A stretch of DNA of 57,500 nt from Dictyostelium firmibasis (GCA_036169595.1 CM069770.1:2797501-2855000), one strand, 5' to 3'; positions 24,146-37,018 are shown, numbered from the stretch's first letter. Numbers and translations are program-made. Notes: generated from the sequence alone by a model not told the origin.

Positions 24146-24459
24146 TTGTTTTTTTTTTTTTTTTTCTACTTTACAACGGTTTATTTTTTTTCAAATAATA
24201 AATCACAATTTAAATTAACAAAGAGTTTAAAAAAAAAGAAGTTAATAAAGTAAAAAGAATAAAATTATTTATTTTTATAAATTTTTAATAAATTGAAATA
24301 GTTTTAAACCAATCAATTTTTTTTTAATTTTAAATTTTAAATATTAAAAATTGTTGAAACTTGAAATCTTGCTCTATTTTTCCAATCCTTAATAAGGTGA
24401 AAATATGATATGAAGGGTTCAGTGGTATGTATTTGGAACATTATTAAAAAGATTGTGAT

Positions 24460-25064
24460 TTATGAATGAATAATTATATTTATTTTTACTTTTTTAATTT
24501 TATCATCTAATATTACATTATAATAACAAGTTATTAATTGAGTTGATAATTGTTGAATTAAATCAGCAATTAAATTTAAATTATTAAAAATAATTATTCT
24601 ATCATTATTTGATGTTATAAAATTATTAATATATTCTTTATTATTTGATAGATTTAATAACATTAAATTTAAACTTTTTATATCATTAAATCTTTTTAAA
24701 AACCATTCATTTGGTATCTCAAGTTCATTTATTATCGGATGGTAATAATAACTTGAATTTCCAATCCAATTATATAATTGTGTTATTAAATCTGTATAGA
24801 ATAATGAAGAATTTTTATTTTGAAAATCTATTGTATTTTTTTCATAAAATCTTAAAAAAATTTCGTCACAGACCACACCCCTGATTCTTAAAACTTTAGG
24901 TTAAAAAAAAAATAAAAAAAAAAATTAAAATAAAAAAAATAAAAAAATAAAAGAAAAAAAATTGAAATAAAAAAAATAAAAGAAAAAAAAAAAAAAAAAA
25001 TTAAGTAAAATATTTTCCTTCAAACAGTATATTTAAACTTACTATTCTGATAACTGGCATTCAT
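24460..25064 (-). CDS. Unrecognised protein, member 2 of a tandem paralogous pair
   Basis: Exon 1 at 25064-25043 encodes only MNASYQN plus one base. Exon 2 at 24893-24460 continues ILRIRGVVCDEIFLRFYEKN and ends at a TAA, about 151 residues in total. The core (WIGNSSYYY, EWFLKRFNDIKSLN, NNDRIIIFNNLN) matches the neighbour at 22939-23689, which is longer at both ends; this copy stops about 40 residues earlier. The shared intron position and phase support common descent by tandem duplication. The truncated end and short first exon raise the possibility that this copy is decaying. No function is recognised. Confidence 0.6.
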
Positions 25065-25683
25065 TTCATAAGTTTATTTTATATATTTATTGCTAAAAAA
25101 ATATATATATATTGTGTATAAATTTTTATATATTTATGTTTTTTTTTTTTTGAATTTATAATTTTTTTTTTTAACGGAAAATAAAAAAAAATATAAAAAA
25201 ATATAAAAATACTAAAATTAAAATCTAATGCAAAAAAAACAATAATTTTTTTAATTTATTATGTTTAATTGATTAACCCCTATCTCTTACTAAATGATTG
25301 AGGAAAAAAAAAAATAAAAAAAAAAAAAGAAAAAAATTGCTGGGTACAATACATGTTTGGCCATGTTAATAGAATTTCTATATATCTTGAAAAGAAAAAA
25401 CTACATATTAAATCATATTAAATCTAAGTCTCATGGAAAAATTTTTGAAAATTTTATTGTTATAATGTATTAAATTTACGTTAATGCATTGTTAAAATTA
25501 TATGCCGGTTGTTATAAAAAAAAATGATAGTAAAAAAAAAAATTCAAAGGTTTTTTTATTAAAATTCATATATATTCTGTCATATGTATTATGTTTTACA
25601 AATTTCGACATAAATACCACTGTGAATCTTTTCAAGGATTGAGGAGGCAAATTTAAATATAAATGTATAAATATATTTTTTAT

Positions 25684-25714
<31 letters not shown>

Positions 25715-26369
25715 TATTTTAGTAAAAAAAAACAATTCCTTTTTTGGTATTTTTTTTTTTTTTTGATGGGATTGACAATGTGTTAAATTTTTGAATTAAA
25801 TTATGAGAAAAAAGAATTAAGTGGGGTGAGGACTTAATTTACACATAATAATATTTTTTTTTAAAAAAAAAATGAATTTTTGGGAATGGGAGGGGGTGTT
25901 ATTAAATATTTAGTATTTATAAAAAGTTTTTTTTTACAGTAAATGGAAAATTAATGTCCAAATAATTAATATTGTATATTATATGATTTAAATATTGAAA
26001 AAATTTTCAACCCAAACTAACCATTCATATAATTCTTTTATTTTTTTGATCTCTATTCTGTTGTATTTTATATTAAAATTGGTGGTGCAATTTGATTTAT
26101 TTTTAATAAAAAAAAATTAATTAAATATTTACTTTTAAATTGTAATGATTTTCAAAGGAAAAAAATTAAAAAAAAAAAAAAAAAAAAAAAAGGGTTAGTT
26201 TTTTTATCTGCCAAGTATCCATTTACTTTTTTAATATTATTTTTATGTTGTGTCTGAATATGTTTTCAAAAATATAAAAAAAAAAAAAAGTTTTATTTTT
26301 TTTTATTTTTTTTATTTTTTGTTTTTTTTTTTGAAGACGAAAAAAAAAAATAAAAAAAAATAAAGAAAC
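25065..26369. other. 1.3 kb spacer without a recognisable gene
   Basis: A divergent intergenic region between a minus-strand and a plus-strand gene, so it holds two promoters. It is mostly A/T runs. Two patches are less simple: 25340-25530 and 25560-25660. Neither has a reading frame of useful length nor tRNA- or snoRNA-like boxes. A TA run lies at about 25683-25706. Confidence 0.5.
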
Positions 26370-27187
26370 ATGATTAAAAGATTTTTAAATAAAAACAATA
26401 TAAACAATTATTTTTTATATAAAACTATAAATAATAAAAGATTAATACGGAAATTTTGTAGTTTAACAACTCTTACTAATAATGATAACAATATACCTAA
26501 TAATGATAAAAACTCTTTAAATAACAATAATAACAATAATATTAAAACTAATCATTATTTTAATAATAATAACAATTTTATTAAAAAAAGCAATGAAATA
26601 AAAGATGAAGATATTGAAGAGAACGAAGATATTGAGTGTATTAGTGAAAAATGTGGATTAACATTTAAAGTTCCATCAAAACTTCGAGGTAAAGAAGGAT
26701 ATTGTCCAAAATGTTCAAATCCTATGTTATTTAAAAAACATGAATCAAACTATAAGAGGATATTAAAAAAGAGAAGAGAGAAATATTTCAATACCTTACA
26801 TGAGGAAACTAAAACCATTAAATCATTCGATCCAATAAGGAACAAACCGTATGGTTTGAGTGTTATATTAGAGGATTGTAGAAGTTTACATAATGTAGGA
26901 AGTGTATTTAGAACGTCAGATGGTGCGGGTTTCAATCATATCTATCTATGTGGTCTAACTGGTCATCCACCAAATGATCAAATATCAAAAGCATCATTAG
27001 GTTCTGAGGATATGGTAGATTGGTCATTCTCAAATGATACAATTAGTGTTATAAAGAAATTAAAAGAATTAAATGTTTTAATCATTGGTATTGAACAAAC
27101 CCAAAACTCTGTATCTTTATTAAATTCATTAGACAAAATTAAACAATTGTCAATGATATCATCATCATCATCATTATCATCATCAAT

Positions 27188-27237
<50 letters not shown>

Positions 27238-27491
27238 TATCATTATCATCATCATCATCATCATTATCATCATCATCATCATCAAAGAAAGAGGAGGAAC
27301 CCCGTCCAATAACAATAATTATGGGTAATGAAGTTGCTGGTCTATCTGATCAAGCAATTGAATTATGTGATTTAATTTGTGAACTACCAATGATGGGTAA
27401 TAAGAGATCTCTAAATGTTAGTATAACTTATGGTATCGTCTCTTATTTTCTTTCTCATCATTTTGAATCATTGGTAAAAAGTAAAAAATAA
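26370..27491 (+). CDS. SpoU/TrmH-family RNA 2'-O-methyltransferase, probably mitochondrial
   Basis: Single exon, 373 residues. The SPOUT fold motifs are clear: motif 1 LEDCRSLHNVGSVFRTSDGA, motif 2 IIMGNEVAGLSDQAIELCD and motif 3 LPMMGNKRSLNVSITYGIV. These form the knotted S-adenosylmethionine site of enzymes that methylate ribose in tRNA or rRNA. The N-terminus (MIKRFLNKNNINNYFLYK, basic, no acidic residues, aromatic) resembles a mitochondrial presequence. Residues at about 91-115 hold a CxxxxxC..CPKC set that could be a small zinc ribbon. A Ser tract coded by TCA repeats (about 27158-27285) interrupts the domain between motifs 1 and 2. The target RNA and position are unknown. Confidence 0.88.
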
Positions 27492-27982
27492 AAAATAAAA
27501 TAATAAAAAATAAAAAATTATTTATTTTCTATAAATATATTATTTTGTAAAAAAAAAAAAAAGAAATCCAAACCATTAAATTATTGAAACTGTTATCATC
27601 AATTTCAATTATAACCTAATCTTTTTTTTTTTAATTTCTTCAATAAATCTTTTCAAATAACCATCAGGATTGCAATTATTGTTTATTTTATTTAATATTA
27701 ACTATTTATGTAATTCTTAACATTGGAATATTTTTATAAAACATCTTTTAAAAAAAAAAAAAAAATAACAAAATAAAATAAAACAAAAAAAAGAACAATC
27801 CAAAGAAAAATTAGGAAAAAAAAAAACTTATTTTAACATTGATCCCTTTTTTTTTTAAAATAATTTTTTTTTTTTTTAATTAAATTATAAAAATCAAGAT
27901 TTTTTTAATTTGATATTTTTTTTTTTTTAATTAATTGATTTTTTTTTTTTTTTTTTAAATTTGAATAAAAAAATTGATATTC

Positions 27983-28015
<33 letters not shown>

Positions 28016-28120
28016 TCTATATTTTTTTTTCCCTATATTAAATATTCAATCAATTTATTTTTTTTATTTTCCTTTTTTTTATTTTTTTTTTCTTTATATT
28101 CAAATCAATTTTACTTTACG
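27492..28120. other. Intergenic, A/T runs
   Basis: Convergent/tandem spacer of poly-A and poly-T with a mildly complex stretch at 27560-27720, probably the 3' untranslated region of the methyltransferase gene. No gene is seen. Confidence 0.5.
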
Positions 28121-28203
28121 ATGGGATTTAAATTTTTTTTTTGGTGGAACAACAAAGGATCAAATAATAATTGTCCAGGTGGTAAATTAATTATTTTATT
28201 ACA

Positions 28204-28236
<33 letters not shown>

Positions 28237-28343
28237 CATAAACTAAATTTTTATTATAATTTTATAATTTAGGTTCAAATACATCACCCCCAAAATTCTC
28301 TCAATAAGGAGAAGTTAAAACCATCACTAGCGTAGTCAACTAA
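28121..28343 (+). pseudogene. Tiny two-exon gene or gene relic with an internal TAA
   Basis: An ATG at 28121 starts MGFKFFFWWNNKGSNNNCPG. An intron from 28182 to 28272 (GTAAAT..TTTAG) splices at phase 1 to GSNTSPPKFSQ and then a TAA at 28305-28307. The same frame stays coding-like past that stop (GEVKTITSVVN) to a second TAA at 28341-28343. So this is either a 31-residue peptide gene or a roughly 43-residue gene whose Gln codon became TAA. I do not recognise the family. Confidence 0.4.
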
Positions 28344-28819
28344 ATAATCTTAAAAAATATGGTTTGACTTAAAGTAAATTAAATAATAAAATAATTCCAA
28401 TACCCTTTTTATTTTTTCTTTGGTTTCAAAAAAAAAAAACCATGGATGTTAAAAAAGGTTCCTCAACTAAAAGAGTTTATTTAAAAATTTCTAAAAAAAG
28501 AAGTTTAAAGAATATTTTAAAATAGATAGTTTATATTTAGTGTTTTATTTATTTGAAAGATATATTATTAGTTCTCAATAATTTCCTTAATTTTTTGATT
28601 ATTAAAGTTAATCTCATCATTTATAAAATAAATTCTGCCACTTCTCATTATTTTTGTATATATATCACACAGTACTTACCTAGATATAGAAGTTTGATTA
28701 TAAAAATAATAAAATAAAAGTTAAAACAATAAATTTTTTTTTTTTTTTTTTTTAAAAAACGCTTCTTTTTTTTTTTTTTTTTTATATATTATATTTTATT
28801 TATAGAACAAGAATTAAAT
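28344..28819. other. Intergenic; one short coding-like frame on minus strand
   Basis: 3' side of the Hsp70 gene. A 26-codon minus-strand frame (28648-28568, MRSGRIYFINDEINFNNQ...) has gene-like composition and is preceded by a GTAAGT donor-like site, but no first exon with an ATG can be found. The rest is A/T runs. Confidence 0.35.
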
Positions 28820-30715
28820 TTAATCTAAATCTTCTTCAGTAGCTTTACCAGAGAAGTTACCTGGGTTTTCACCACCTTGTTGACCGTAAACTTTAGAGAT
28901 GATTGGTGAGCAAACAGCTTCTAAGTCTTTCATGGCTTTTTCGTATTCTTCTTTGGTGGCGGAATCGTTGGCGTGTAACCAGTTGATGGCTTCATCGGAT
29001 TTTTCTTCGACGGTCTTACGATCTTCTTTTGATAATTTGGCAGCGATCTTATCGTCTTTAATGGTGCTACGAACGGTGTAAGCGTAGTTTTCTAATTTGT
29101 TCTTTGATTCAACAACTTCACGTTGAGCTTCATCTTGAGCTTTGAACATTTCAGCGTCTTTAACCATCTTTTCGATTTGTTCGGCAGTGAGTCTACCTTT
29201 ATCGTTGGTAATGGTAATTTTGTGTTTGTTACCAGTTGATTTATCTTCAGCAGAGACGTTTAAGATACCGTTGGCATCAATATCGAAGGTAACTTCAATT
29301 TGTGGGACACCACGTGGAGCTGGTGGGATATTGGTTAATTCGAATTTACCTAATAAGTTGTTATCACGAGTCATAGCACGTTCACCTTCGTAGACTTGAA
29401 CTAAGACACCAGTTTGGTTATCAGAGTAGGTAGAGAAGGTTTGGTTCTTCTTACATGGGATGGTGGTATTTCTTGGGATGAGGGTAGTCATGACACCACC
29501 AGCAGTTTCGAGACCCATAGATAATGGAGCAACATCTAACAATAAGATATCAGCAACTTTAGCACCACCTTCGTTGGAGAGAATAGCAGCTTGGACGGCA
29601 GCACCGTAAGCGACGGCTTCATCTGGATTGATGGATTTGTTGAGTTCTTTACCGTTGAAATGGTCTTGTAATAATTGTTGTACCTTTGGAATACGAGTTG
29701 AACCACCGACTAAGACGATTTCGTGAATGGTCTTCTTGTCTAATTTGGAGTCTTTTAAGACTTTGTCGACTGGGTCTAAACAACCACGGAAGAGATCAGC
29801 ACAGAGTTCTTCGAAACGAGCTCTGGTGATTGAGGTGTAGAAATCAATACCTTCAAAGAGTGAATCAATTTCAATTGAGGCTTGGGCGGATGAGGATAAA
29901 GTTCTCTTGGCACGTTCACAAGCAGTTCTTAAACGACGGAGAGCACGTTGGTTGGTCATTAAATCTTTCTTGTGTTTACGTTTGAATTCATCGACAAAGT
30001 GATTGACGAGACGATTATCAAAATCTTCACCACCTAAATGGGTATCACCAGCGGTAGCTTTGACTTCAAAGACACCATCTTCAATGGTAAGGAGGGAAAC
30101 ATCGAATGTACCACCACCTAAATCGAAAATTAAGATGTTACGTTCACCTTGTGATTTCTTTTCGAGACCGTAGGCAATAGCAGCGGCAGTTGGTTCATTG
30201 ATAATACGTTGGACGTTTAATTTAGCAATGGCACCTGCATCTTTGGTGGCTTGACGTTGGCTATCATTGAAGTAAGCTGGAACAGTAATGACGGCGTTGT
30301 TGATGGCTTTACCGAGGTAAGCTTCAGCGGTTTCTTTCATTTTTAAGAGAACCATTGAAGAAACTTCTTCTGGGGAGAAGGTTTTAACTTCACCTTTGAA
30401 TTCAACTTGGAGATGTGGTTTGTCACCTTCCTTGGAGATGACTTTGAATGGCCAATGTTTCATATCAGCTTGGATGACTGGGTCAGAGAATTTACGACCG
30501 ATCAAACGTTTGGCATCAAAGATGGTGTTGGTTGGATTCATGGCAACTTGATTCTTAGCAGCATCACCAATTAAACGTTCAGTTTCGTTGAAAGCAACGT
30601 ATGATGGGGTGGTTCTGTTACCTTGATCGTTAGCAATGATTTCAACACGATCATTTTGCCAGACACCAACACATGAGTAAGTAGTACCTAAATCAATACC
30701 AATTGAGGAAGACAT
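28820..30715 (-). CDS. Cytosolic-type Hsp70 chaperone
   Basis: Single exon, 631 residues. All Hsp70 signatures are present: [14 protein letters not shown] at the N-terminus, [19 protein letters not shown] at about 197, and [15 protein letters not shown] at about 335. The ATPase domain spans about 1-385. The substrate-binding domain with [20 protein letters not shown] and a helical lid follow. It is an ATP-driven chaperone for unfolded clients, expected in the cytosol because there is no signal or transit peptide and no KDEL. The tail is short, lacks GGMP repeats, and ends EEDLD rather than the EEVD that binds TPR co-chaperones. Codon use is richer in GC than in neighbouring genes, as expected for a highly expressed gene. 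I recall a duplicated Hsp70 gene pair in this region but not the symbol with certainty. Confidence 0.96.
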   Translation of the reverse strand: MSSSIGIDLGTTYSCVGVWQNDRVEIIANDQGNRTTPSYVAFNETERLIGDAAKNQVAMNPTNTIFDAKRLIGRKFSDPVIQADMKHWPFKVISKEGDKPHLQVEFKGEVKTFSPEEVSSMVLLKMKETAEAYLGKAINNAVITVPAYFNDSQRQATKDAGAIAKLNVQRIINEPTAAAIAYGLEKKSQGERNILIFDLGGGTFDVSLLTIEDGVFEVKATAGDTHLGGEDFDNRLVNHFVDEFKRKHKKDLMTNQRALRRLRTACERAKRTLSSSAQASIEIDSLFEGIDFYTSITRARFEELCADLFRGCLDPVDKVLKDSKLDKKTIHEIVLVGGSTRIPKVQQLLQDHFNGKELNKSINPDEAVAYGAAVQAAILSNEGGAKVADILLLDVAPLSMGLETAGGVMTTLIPRNTTIPCKKNQTFSTYSDNQTGVLVQVYEGERAMTRDNNLLGKFELTNIPPAPRGVPQIEVTFDIDANGILNVSAEDKSTGNKHKITITNDKGRLTAEQIEKMVKDAEMFKAQDEAQREVVESKNKLENYAYTVRSTIKDDKIAAKLSKEDRKTVEEKSDEAINWLHANDSATKEEYEKAMKDLEAVCSPIISKVYGQQGGENPGNFSGKATEEDLD

Positions 30716-30813
30716 TTTATATTACTAAAATTTTAAATTTAAAAAAAAAAAGATTAATAATTTGATCAAATAAATTGATTGATTTTTTTTTTTTGATTTT
30801 ATATATTTATTTC

Positions 30814-30844
<31 letters not shown>

Positions 30845-31190
30845 TATTATTTATTATTTATTATTTATTATTTTTATTGTTACAATTTATTATTATTTTA
30901 TAACTTTATGATTTATTTTAAATATTTTGTATTATTTATTTATTTTTGTTTATATTTTTTTTTTTTTTTTTTTTATTATTTATATCTAAAATCAAATTCA
31001 TTATTTTTTTTTTTTTTTTTTTTTTATTATTAAAAAAATAAAAAAAAGATAACATACTCTGTAAAATACTTTGGATGATTACACAAAATGAAAAAATAAA
31101 AAAAATTTCTTTAAAAACCTCAAAAGATTTCGACATATTTTTTTAAAAAATTAAAAAAAAAATTAAATAAAATTTAAGAAAAACGAAACT

Positions 31191-31198
31191 GAACTTTC
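31191..31198 (-). promoter_or_regulatory. Candidate heat-shock element GAACTTTC
   Basis: Matches the GAAnnTTC core recognised by heat-shock factor, within a GAA-rich context (ACGAAACTGAACTTTC), about 475 bases upstream of the Hsp70 start. Function is inferred only from the motif and its neighbour. Confidence 0.35.
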
Positions 31199-31545
31199 AA
31201 ACCAGATATCATCAAATTTTCGCCCACTATTCACCCAATTCTATTTATAAAAATTAAAAAACTCGTTTTTTTCAAATTTTATTTTTTTTTATATTTATTT
31301 ATTTTTTATTTTTTCACAATATCCGAAAAAAAAAAGAAACGATAGCGTTATTGAAGTTAAAAAAGTAATTTAAATTATCAAAAAAAAAAAAAAAAAAAAA
31401 AAAAAAAGAAATAAAAAAGTTAACTTGAAAACAACAAATTATTTATATATTTTTTTGAAAAAATAAAATATATTATTCAAAATAAATTTTGTTTTTGTTT
31501 GAGTTTTCTAAAAATGTACTTTAGATTTTTATTTATTAGGGATAT

Positions 31546-31553
31546 TTCGAGAA
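31546..31553 (-). promoter_or_regulatory. Candidate heat-shock element TTCGAGAA
   Basis: A palindromic TTCnnGAA core about 830 bases upstream of Hsp70. Its distance makes a role uncertain; it could equally serve the divergent gene at 32292. Confidence 0.25.
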
Positions 31554-32291
31554 AACTGTAACCAGTTTTGTTTTTAATAATTATTTTATTTATTTATTTT
31601 TATTTTTTATTTTTTCTGCTCTGAAAAAAGAAAACAACACAAAATTGCAAAATCTAATTTTTAAATAATAGTATATTTTGGACCATAAATAAGCATATTA
31701 TTCATGAGTTTTTTTTTGACCCTTATAAAAATTTAATTTAAATTAAAATCTCCTTTTTTAAATAAAAAAATAATAAATAAAAAATAAGTGATATTTAAGG
31801 TATAATATTTTTTGTTTCTTTAAACTTTGGAAAGTTTGGTTTTAAACTAAAGTATTTTTTTCAAGAACAGAAATATTGGAAATTGTTTTTTACTCTTTTT
31901 GTTGATTTTTTATTCCCTTCTGTGTTTTTTATTTATTATTTTTTTTTTTTTTTAGTTTATAATAAAATAACCACACCTAATTTAAACTTTCTGCACCTTT
32001 GTAAAAAGCCCTTTTGGAGTCTGTTCTAAATTTTTTTTATTTTTCCTTTCTTTACTCACCTTCAATTTTAGAAAAAAAAACTCGCTTAGGTTTTAAGAAA
32101 ACTTTTTTCCATTAATATATACTGTTTTTTCATTTTCTTTTTTATAAAAGTATGAACTAAAATTGAAATAAAAAAGGGTGAATGTGGAAATTTTTTTAAA
32201 AAAAAAAAAAAATGAAAAGAATTTTTTTTTTTTTTTTTTTTAAAATTATAAAATAAATTTGAAGGTCTCTATATATATATATATATGAAAA

Positions 32292-33480
32292 ATGATGAAA
32301 CAAGACGATATATCTTTTAGAATAACACTGAATCATTTAAAACAAGATTTAGTTGGTTTGGAAAAATTTGAGGATAATAAACTTTATCAAGATTTTATAT
32401 CTGAAAGATTCAAACAACATCTTTTACAACAACATGAAAGACATAATCAAGGTCATAATGATGAGAAACTAGAACATCAAGATCATAATGAACAAAAACA
32501 AGAAAAACAAGAGGAAATTTCACAAAAATCAGCAATAGAAGATACCAATGAAATTAACAATAACAACAATAATGATGATATCCTTAGAAATAAATCGATT
32601 GATATATTCGATTTAATATTAGCAAATGTTAATGTAGATGAAATTGATGAAGATTACGTTTATATTAGAGAAATTGACAATGATTTATATTTAAAAGATA
32701 TAAACACAACCTCTCCAATTTTAGATAATAATAATACTAATAATAATATTGATAAAAATAATGATAATAATATTGAAAATAATAGTTCAAACCAAGATGA
32801 TCTTGATCAAAATAAAAACAATGAATCAAACGATAGAGATAGTAATGATGATAATGATAGAAATAATGGTGAGGATAAATTAAAGAGTGAAAAAAAAAAG
32901 GTTACTAAAAAAACTAAAAATGAAAACAAAAAACAAAATGATGATAAAGAATCAATGGAAAATCTAATCTTAAGCGACGATGACGATGATAATGATATTA
33001 ACAATGACAGTAGTGAGAATGAAGAGGAGGAAAAAGAAGATGAAGATGAAGATGAAAATAAAGAAGAAAAAGAAAATAATAAAATGAAAAGAGGTAAATA
33101 GTCAACTATTGACAATTTAAAATATAATAATAGTTTATTAACTATTTTTTTTTTCAAAAGAAATAAGAGAAAATAAAAAGAACATGATAAAAAAAATTAA
33201 AGAATTAAAAGCACATGACGATACTTTCAATGAAGCTTTTAAATTTATAGATATCAATAAATGGTTACAAACTAAAGGTTCAGATATCATTTCAAATGAA
33301 GGTTCTTTGGAATATGATATAAGGGATTGCATGAACACATTAGAAGATAAAATTAATGAATTAAATAATTTAATAGAGATTTCATCACTTGGCAATAATG
33401 GTAAAACTATTAACAATAAATCAAAATTGTCTTTTTCTTCAAATACAGCGAATCAAGAAGATGACGAGGACATTAGATAA
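32292..33480 (+). CDS. Unrecognised acidic, Asn-rich protein
   Basis: Two exons, 32292-33093 and 33161-33480, joined at phase 1, 373 residues. The N-terminal 60 residues look helical (ISFRITLNHLKQDLVGLEKF). The middle is a long low-complexity Asn/Asp/Glu/Lys stretch. The C-terminal exon, with KWLQTKGSDIISNEGSLEYD and a following helix DIRDCMNTLEDKINELNNLI, looks like a folded or coiled-coil segment. No signal peptide or membrane segment. The ATG at 32292 is chosen because it leads into the long frame; another ATG seven bases upstream (32285), out of frame, opens an 11-codon reading frame that overlaps it. No function is recognised. Confidence 0.7.
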
Positions 33481-33919
33481 AAAAATAAATAAAAAAATAA
33501 AATTAAAAAAATATTGATTTTTTGGCTGAATTCAAAATTTTATTTAATTATTCATAAGAAAAAAAAGAAAAACAAAGAGAATTTATAATGATCATATTCT
33601 CTTGTTAATTATGGTGATTAAGAGATATTTCGATTGATACATCTAATATGTAAGTGAGTTTTATATGTGTATATTATCTTCTTTCATAAATATTTCTGAA
33701 ATGTAGACAAGTTAGGGTCATTACTCAAGTAAATTGTCGAAATATCATCCTTTTAATCATCTTCTTTGTTTACAACTTCAATCTAAATATAAAAATTACT
33801 ATTTGTATTACATATATATCAATATTGACTGTCACTAATTGATAGAAAATATTTAAAATGTTAATATTAATTAATTTTTTTTGTAATTTTTTTTTTTTTT
33901 TTTTTTTTTTTTTGAAGAT

Positions 33920-34003
33920 TTTTTTTCTTTGGAGTCAGATTTAAATTGTAAGATCGTCTATCATAAGTTTCAGCTAATGTAGATAATTTTGATCATCATT
34001 CTA
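33920..34003 (-). ncRNA. C/D-box snoRNA gene, copy B
   Basis: Read on the minus strand: C box ATGATGA (33999-33993), D' box CTGA (33973-33970), C' box ATGATAG (just below 33965) and D box CTGA (33938-33935). Order and spacing match a double-guide C/D snoRNA. The D' guide AAAATTATCTACATTAG is identical to copy A, while the D guide (ATCTTACAATTTAAAT) differs. The terminal stem is only an A/T pairing. Predicted to direct ribose methylation of a ribosomal or snRNA target that I cannot identify by eye. Confidence 0.68.
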
Positions 34004-34139
34004 AAAAAAAAAAAATAATAACATAAATAAAAAAAATTTCACTTACACTCAAAAGAAATTCATTTTATCTATATTTTACTTGCAGTAAATAATACTAAGG
34101 AAGAAAAAAGAAAAAAATTAGTTATACATATTAATATAT

Positions 34140-34176
<37 letters not shown>

Positions 34177-34196
34177 ACATTTTAAGTATCTTTTGC

Positions 34197-34301
34197 TTAA
34201 AAGATTGATCATATAATCAGTTGTAAATAGTAATGTTTCGTCTATCATAGGTTTCAGCTAATGTAGATAATTTTTGGTCATCATCGTAATCAATCTTTTA
34301 A
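34197..34301 (-). ncRNA. C/D-box snoRNA gene, copy A
   Basis: On the minus strand a 13-base perfect terminal stem pairs 34301-34289 with 34209-34197 (TTAAAAGATTGAT and its complement). Inside are C box ATGATGA (34284-34278), D' CTGA (34257-34254), C' ATGATAG (just below 34249) and D CTGA (34220-34217). The D' guide AAAATTATCTACATTAG is shared with copy B; the D guide ends ACATTACTATTTACAA. The boxes, spacing and closing stem together make this a convincing C/D snoRNA. Confidence 0.8.
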
Positions 34302-34577
34302 AATACTATAAAAAAAAAAAAAAAAAAATATAAATTATAAAGAGAAAACTTACAAATGGACGGTTTTGTTTATAAAACAAACTAAAATGCAAAATGAAAT
34401 TTTTTTTTTTTTTTCAAGCACAAAAACTTTTTTTTAAAAAAAAAAAAAAGTAAAAAATACTGCAGGCAAAAATTTTCAAAAAAAAAAAAAAATATAAAAA
34501 AAAAATAAAAAAAAAAAAAATAATAAAATTTTACACTATCTTTTATTAACACTTAATTTTCCTTTTGTCCTTTTCTA

Positions 34578-34618
<41 letters not shown>

Positions 34619-34840
34619 TTTTTTTTAATTTAATTAATTTTATTTTTATTTTTTCTTTTTTTTATTTCTTTTTTTTAAAATTTTTATTTTTTTTTATCTA
34701 TTTATTTATTTATTTATTTATTTTGTTGTACATTATTGCAATCACAAAGTAGAGAATTCTCTTACGCATTGTTTTCTTCTTTTTTTAATATATATTTTTT
34801 TTTTTTTTTTTTTTTAATCAAACGAGAGAGAGAGAATTAA

Positions 34841-36866
<2,026 letters not shown>

Positions 36867-36990
36867 AAGAAATTTTGTAAATTTAAAAATAAACAAAAAA
36901 AAACACAATTATGACTCAAAAAAAAAAAAAAATAAATAAAAAATAAATATTATTTTTTTTTTATAATAAATTATAGAGAAGTGTACACCT

Positions 36991-37018
36991 AAAAACAACA
37001 TTTTTAATGTTGTTTTTT
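36991..37018. terminator. Hairpin between convergent Dcp2 and Skp1 genes
   Basis: A 12-base perfect stem (AAAAACAACATT with AATGTTGTTTTT) and a 3-base loop, followed by more T. It lies about 120 bases past the Dcp2 stop and about 90 bases past the Skp1 stop on the other strand. It may mark shared 3' ends of the two transcripts. Confidence 0.4.

Larger units (their letters stand above)
23690..24459. other. Spacer between the paralogous pair: AT repeat, hairpin, CA-rich boxes
   Basis: Contains a TA dinucleotide run at about 23927-23952, the long hairpin at 23967-24041, and a cytosine/adenine-rich block at 24059-24145. The remainder is A/T runs plus a non-repetitive stretch at 24360-24440 that is probably the 3' untranslated region of the following minus-strand gene. 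Confidence 0.6.
30716..32291. other. Divergent promoter region between Hsp70 and the next plus-strand gene
   Basis: About 1.6 kb of A/T runs, including TTA-type trinucleotide repeats at 30815-30880. A short minus-strand frame at 31136 (MSKSFEVFKEIFFIFSF, then a GTATGT site) is the only candidate first exon, and it leads nowhere convincing. Two heat-shock-element-like sites are listed separately. Confidence 0.5.
33481..34840. other. Non-coding region carrying snoRNA genes and other structured DNA
   Basis: Besides the two C/D snoRNA genes, a non-repetitive stretch at 33570-33800 has an imperfect inverted repeat (33571-33582 with 33595-33606) and a perfect 10-base inverted repeat GATATTTCGA (33624-33633) with its complement at 33737-33746. 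It may be another non-coding RNA gene. The rest is A/T runs up to the Dcp2 start. Confidence 0.5.

Noticed and set aside
24360-24440. Possible snoRNA or non-coding RNA after the second paralogous gene
   Set aside because: ATGATAT and a CTGA on the other strand do not form a consistent C/D arrangement; it is more likely a 3' untranslated region.
28568-28648. 26-codon minus-strand frame MRSGRIYFINDE...
   Set aside because: Composition looks coding, but it is too short and has no supported upstream exon, so it is only mentioned in the spacer entry.
30936-31136. Minus-strand frame MSKSFEVFKEIFFIFSF upstream of Hsp70
   Set aside because: It has a decent start and a GTATGT site after about 26 codons, but what follows is only Lys/Asn from homopolymers; no second exon could be supported.
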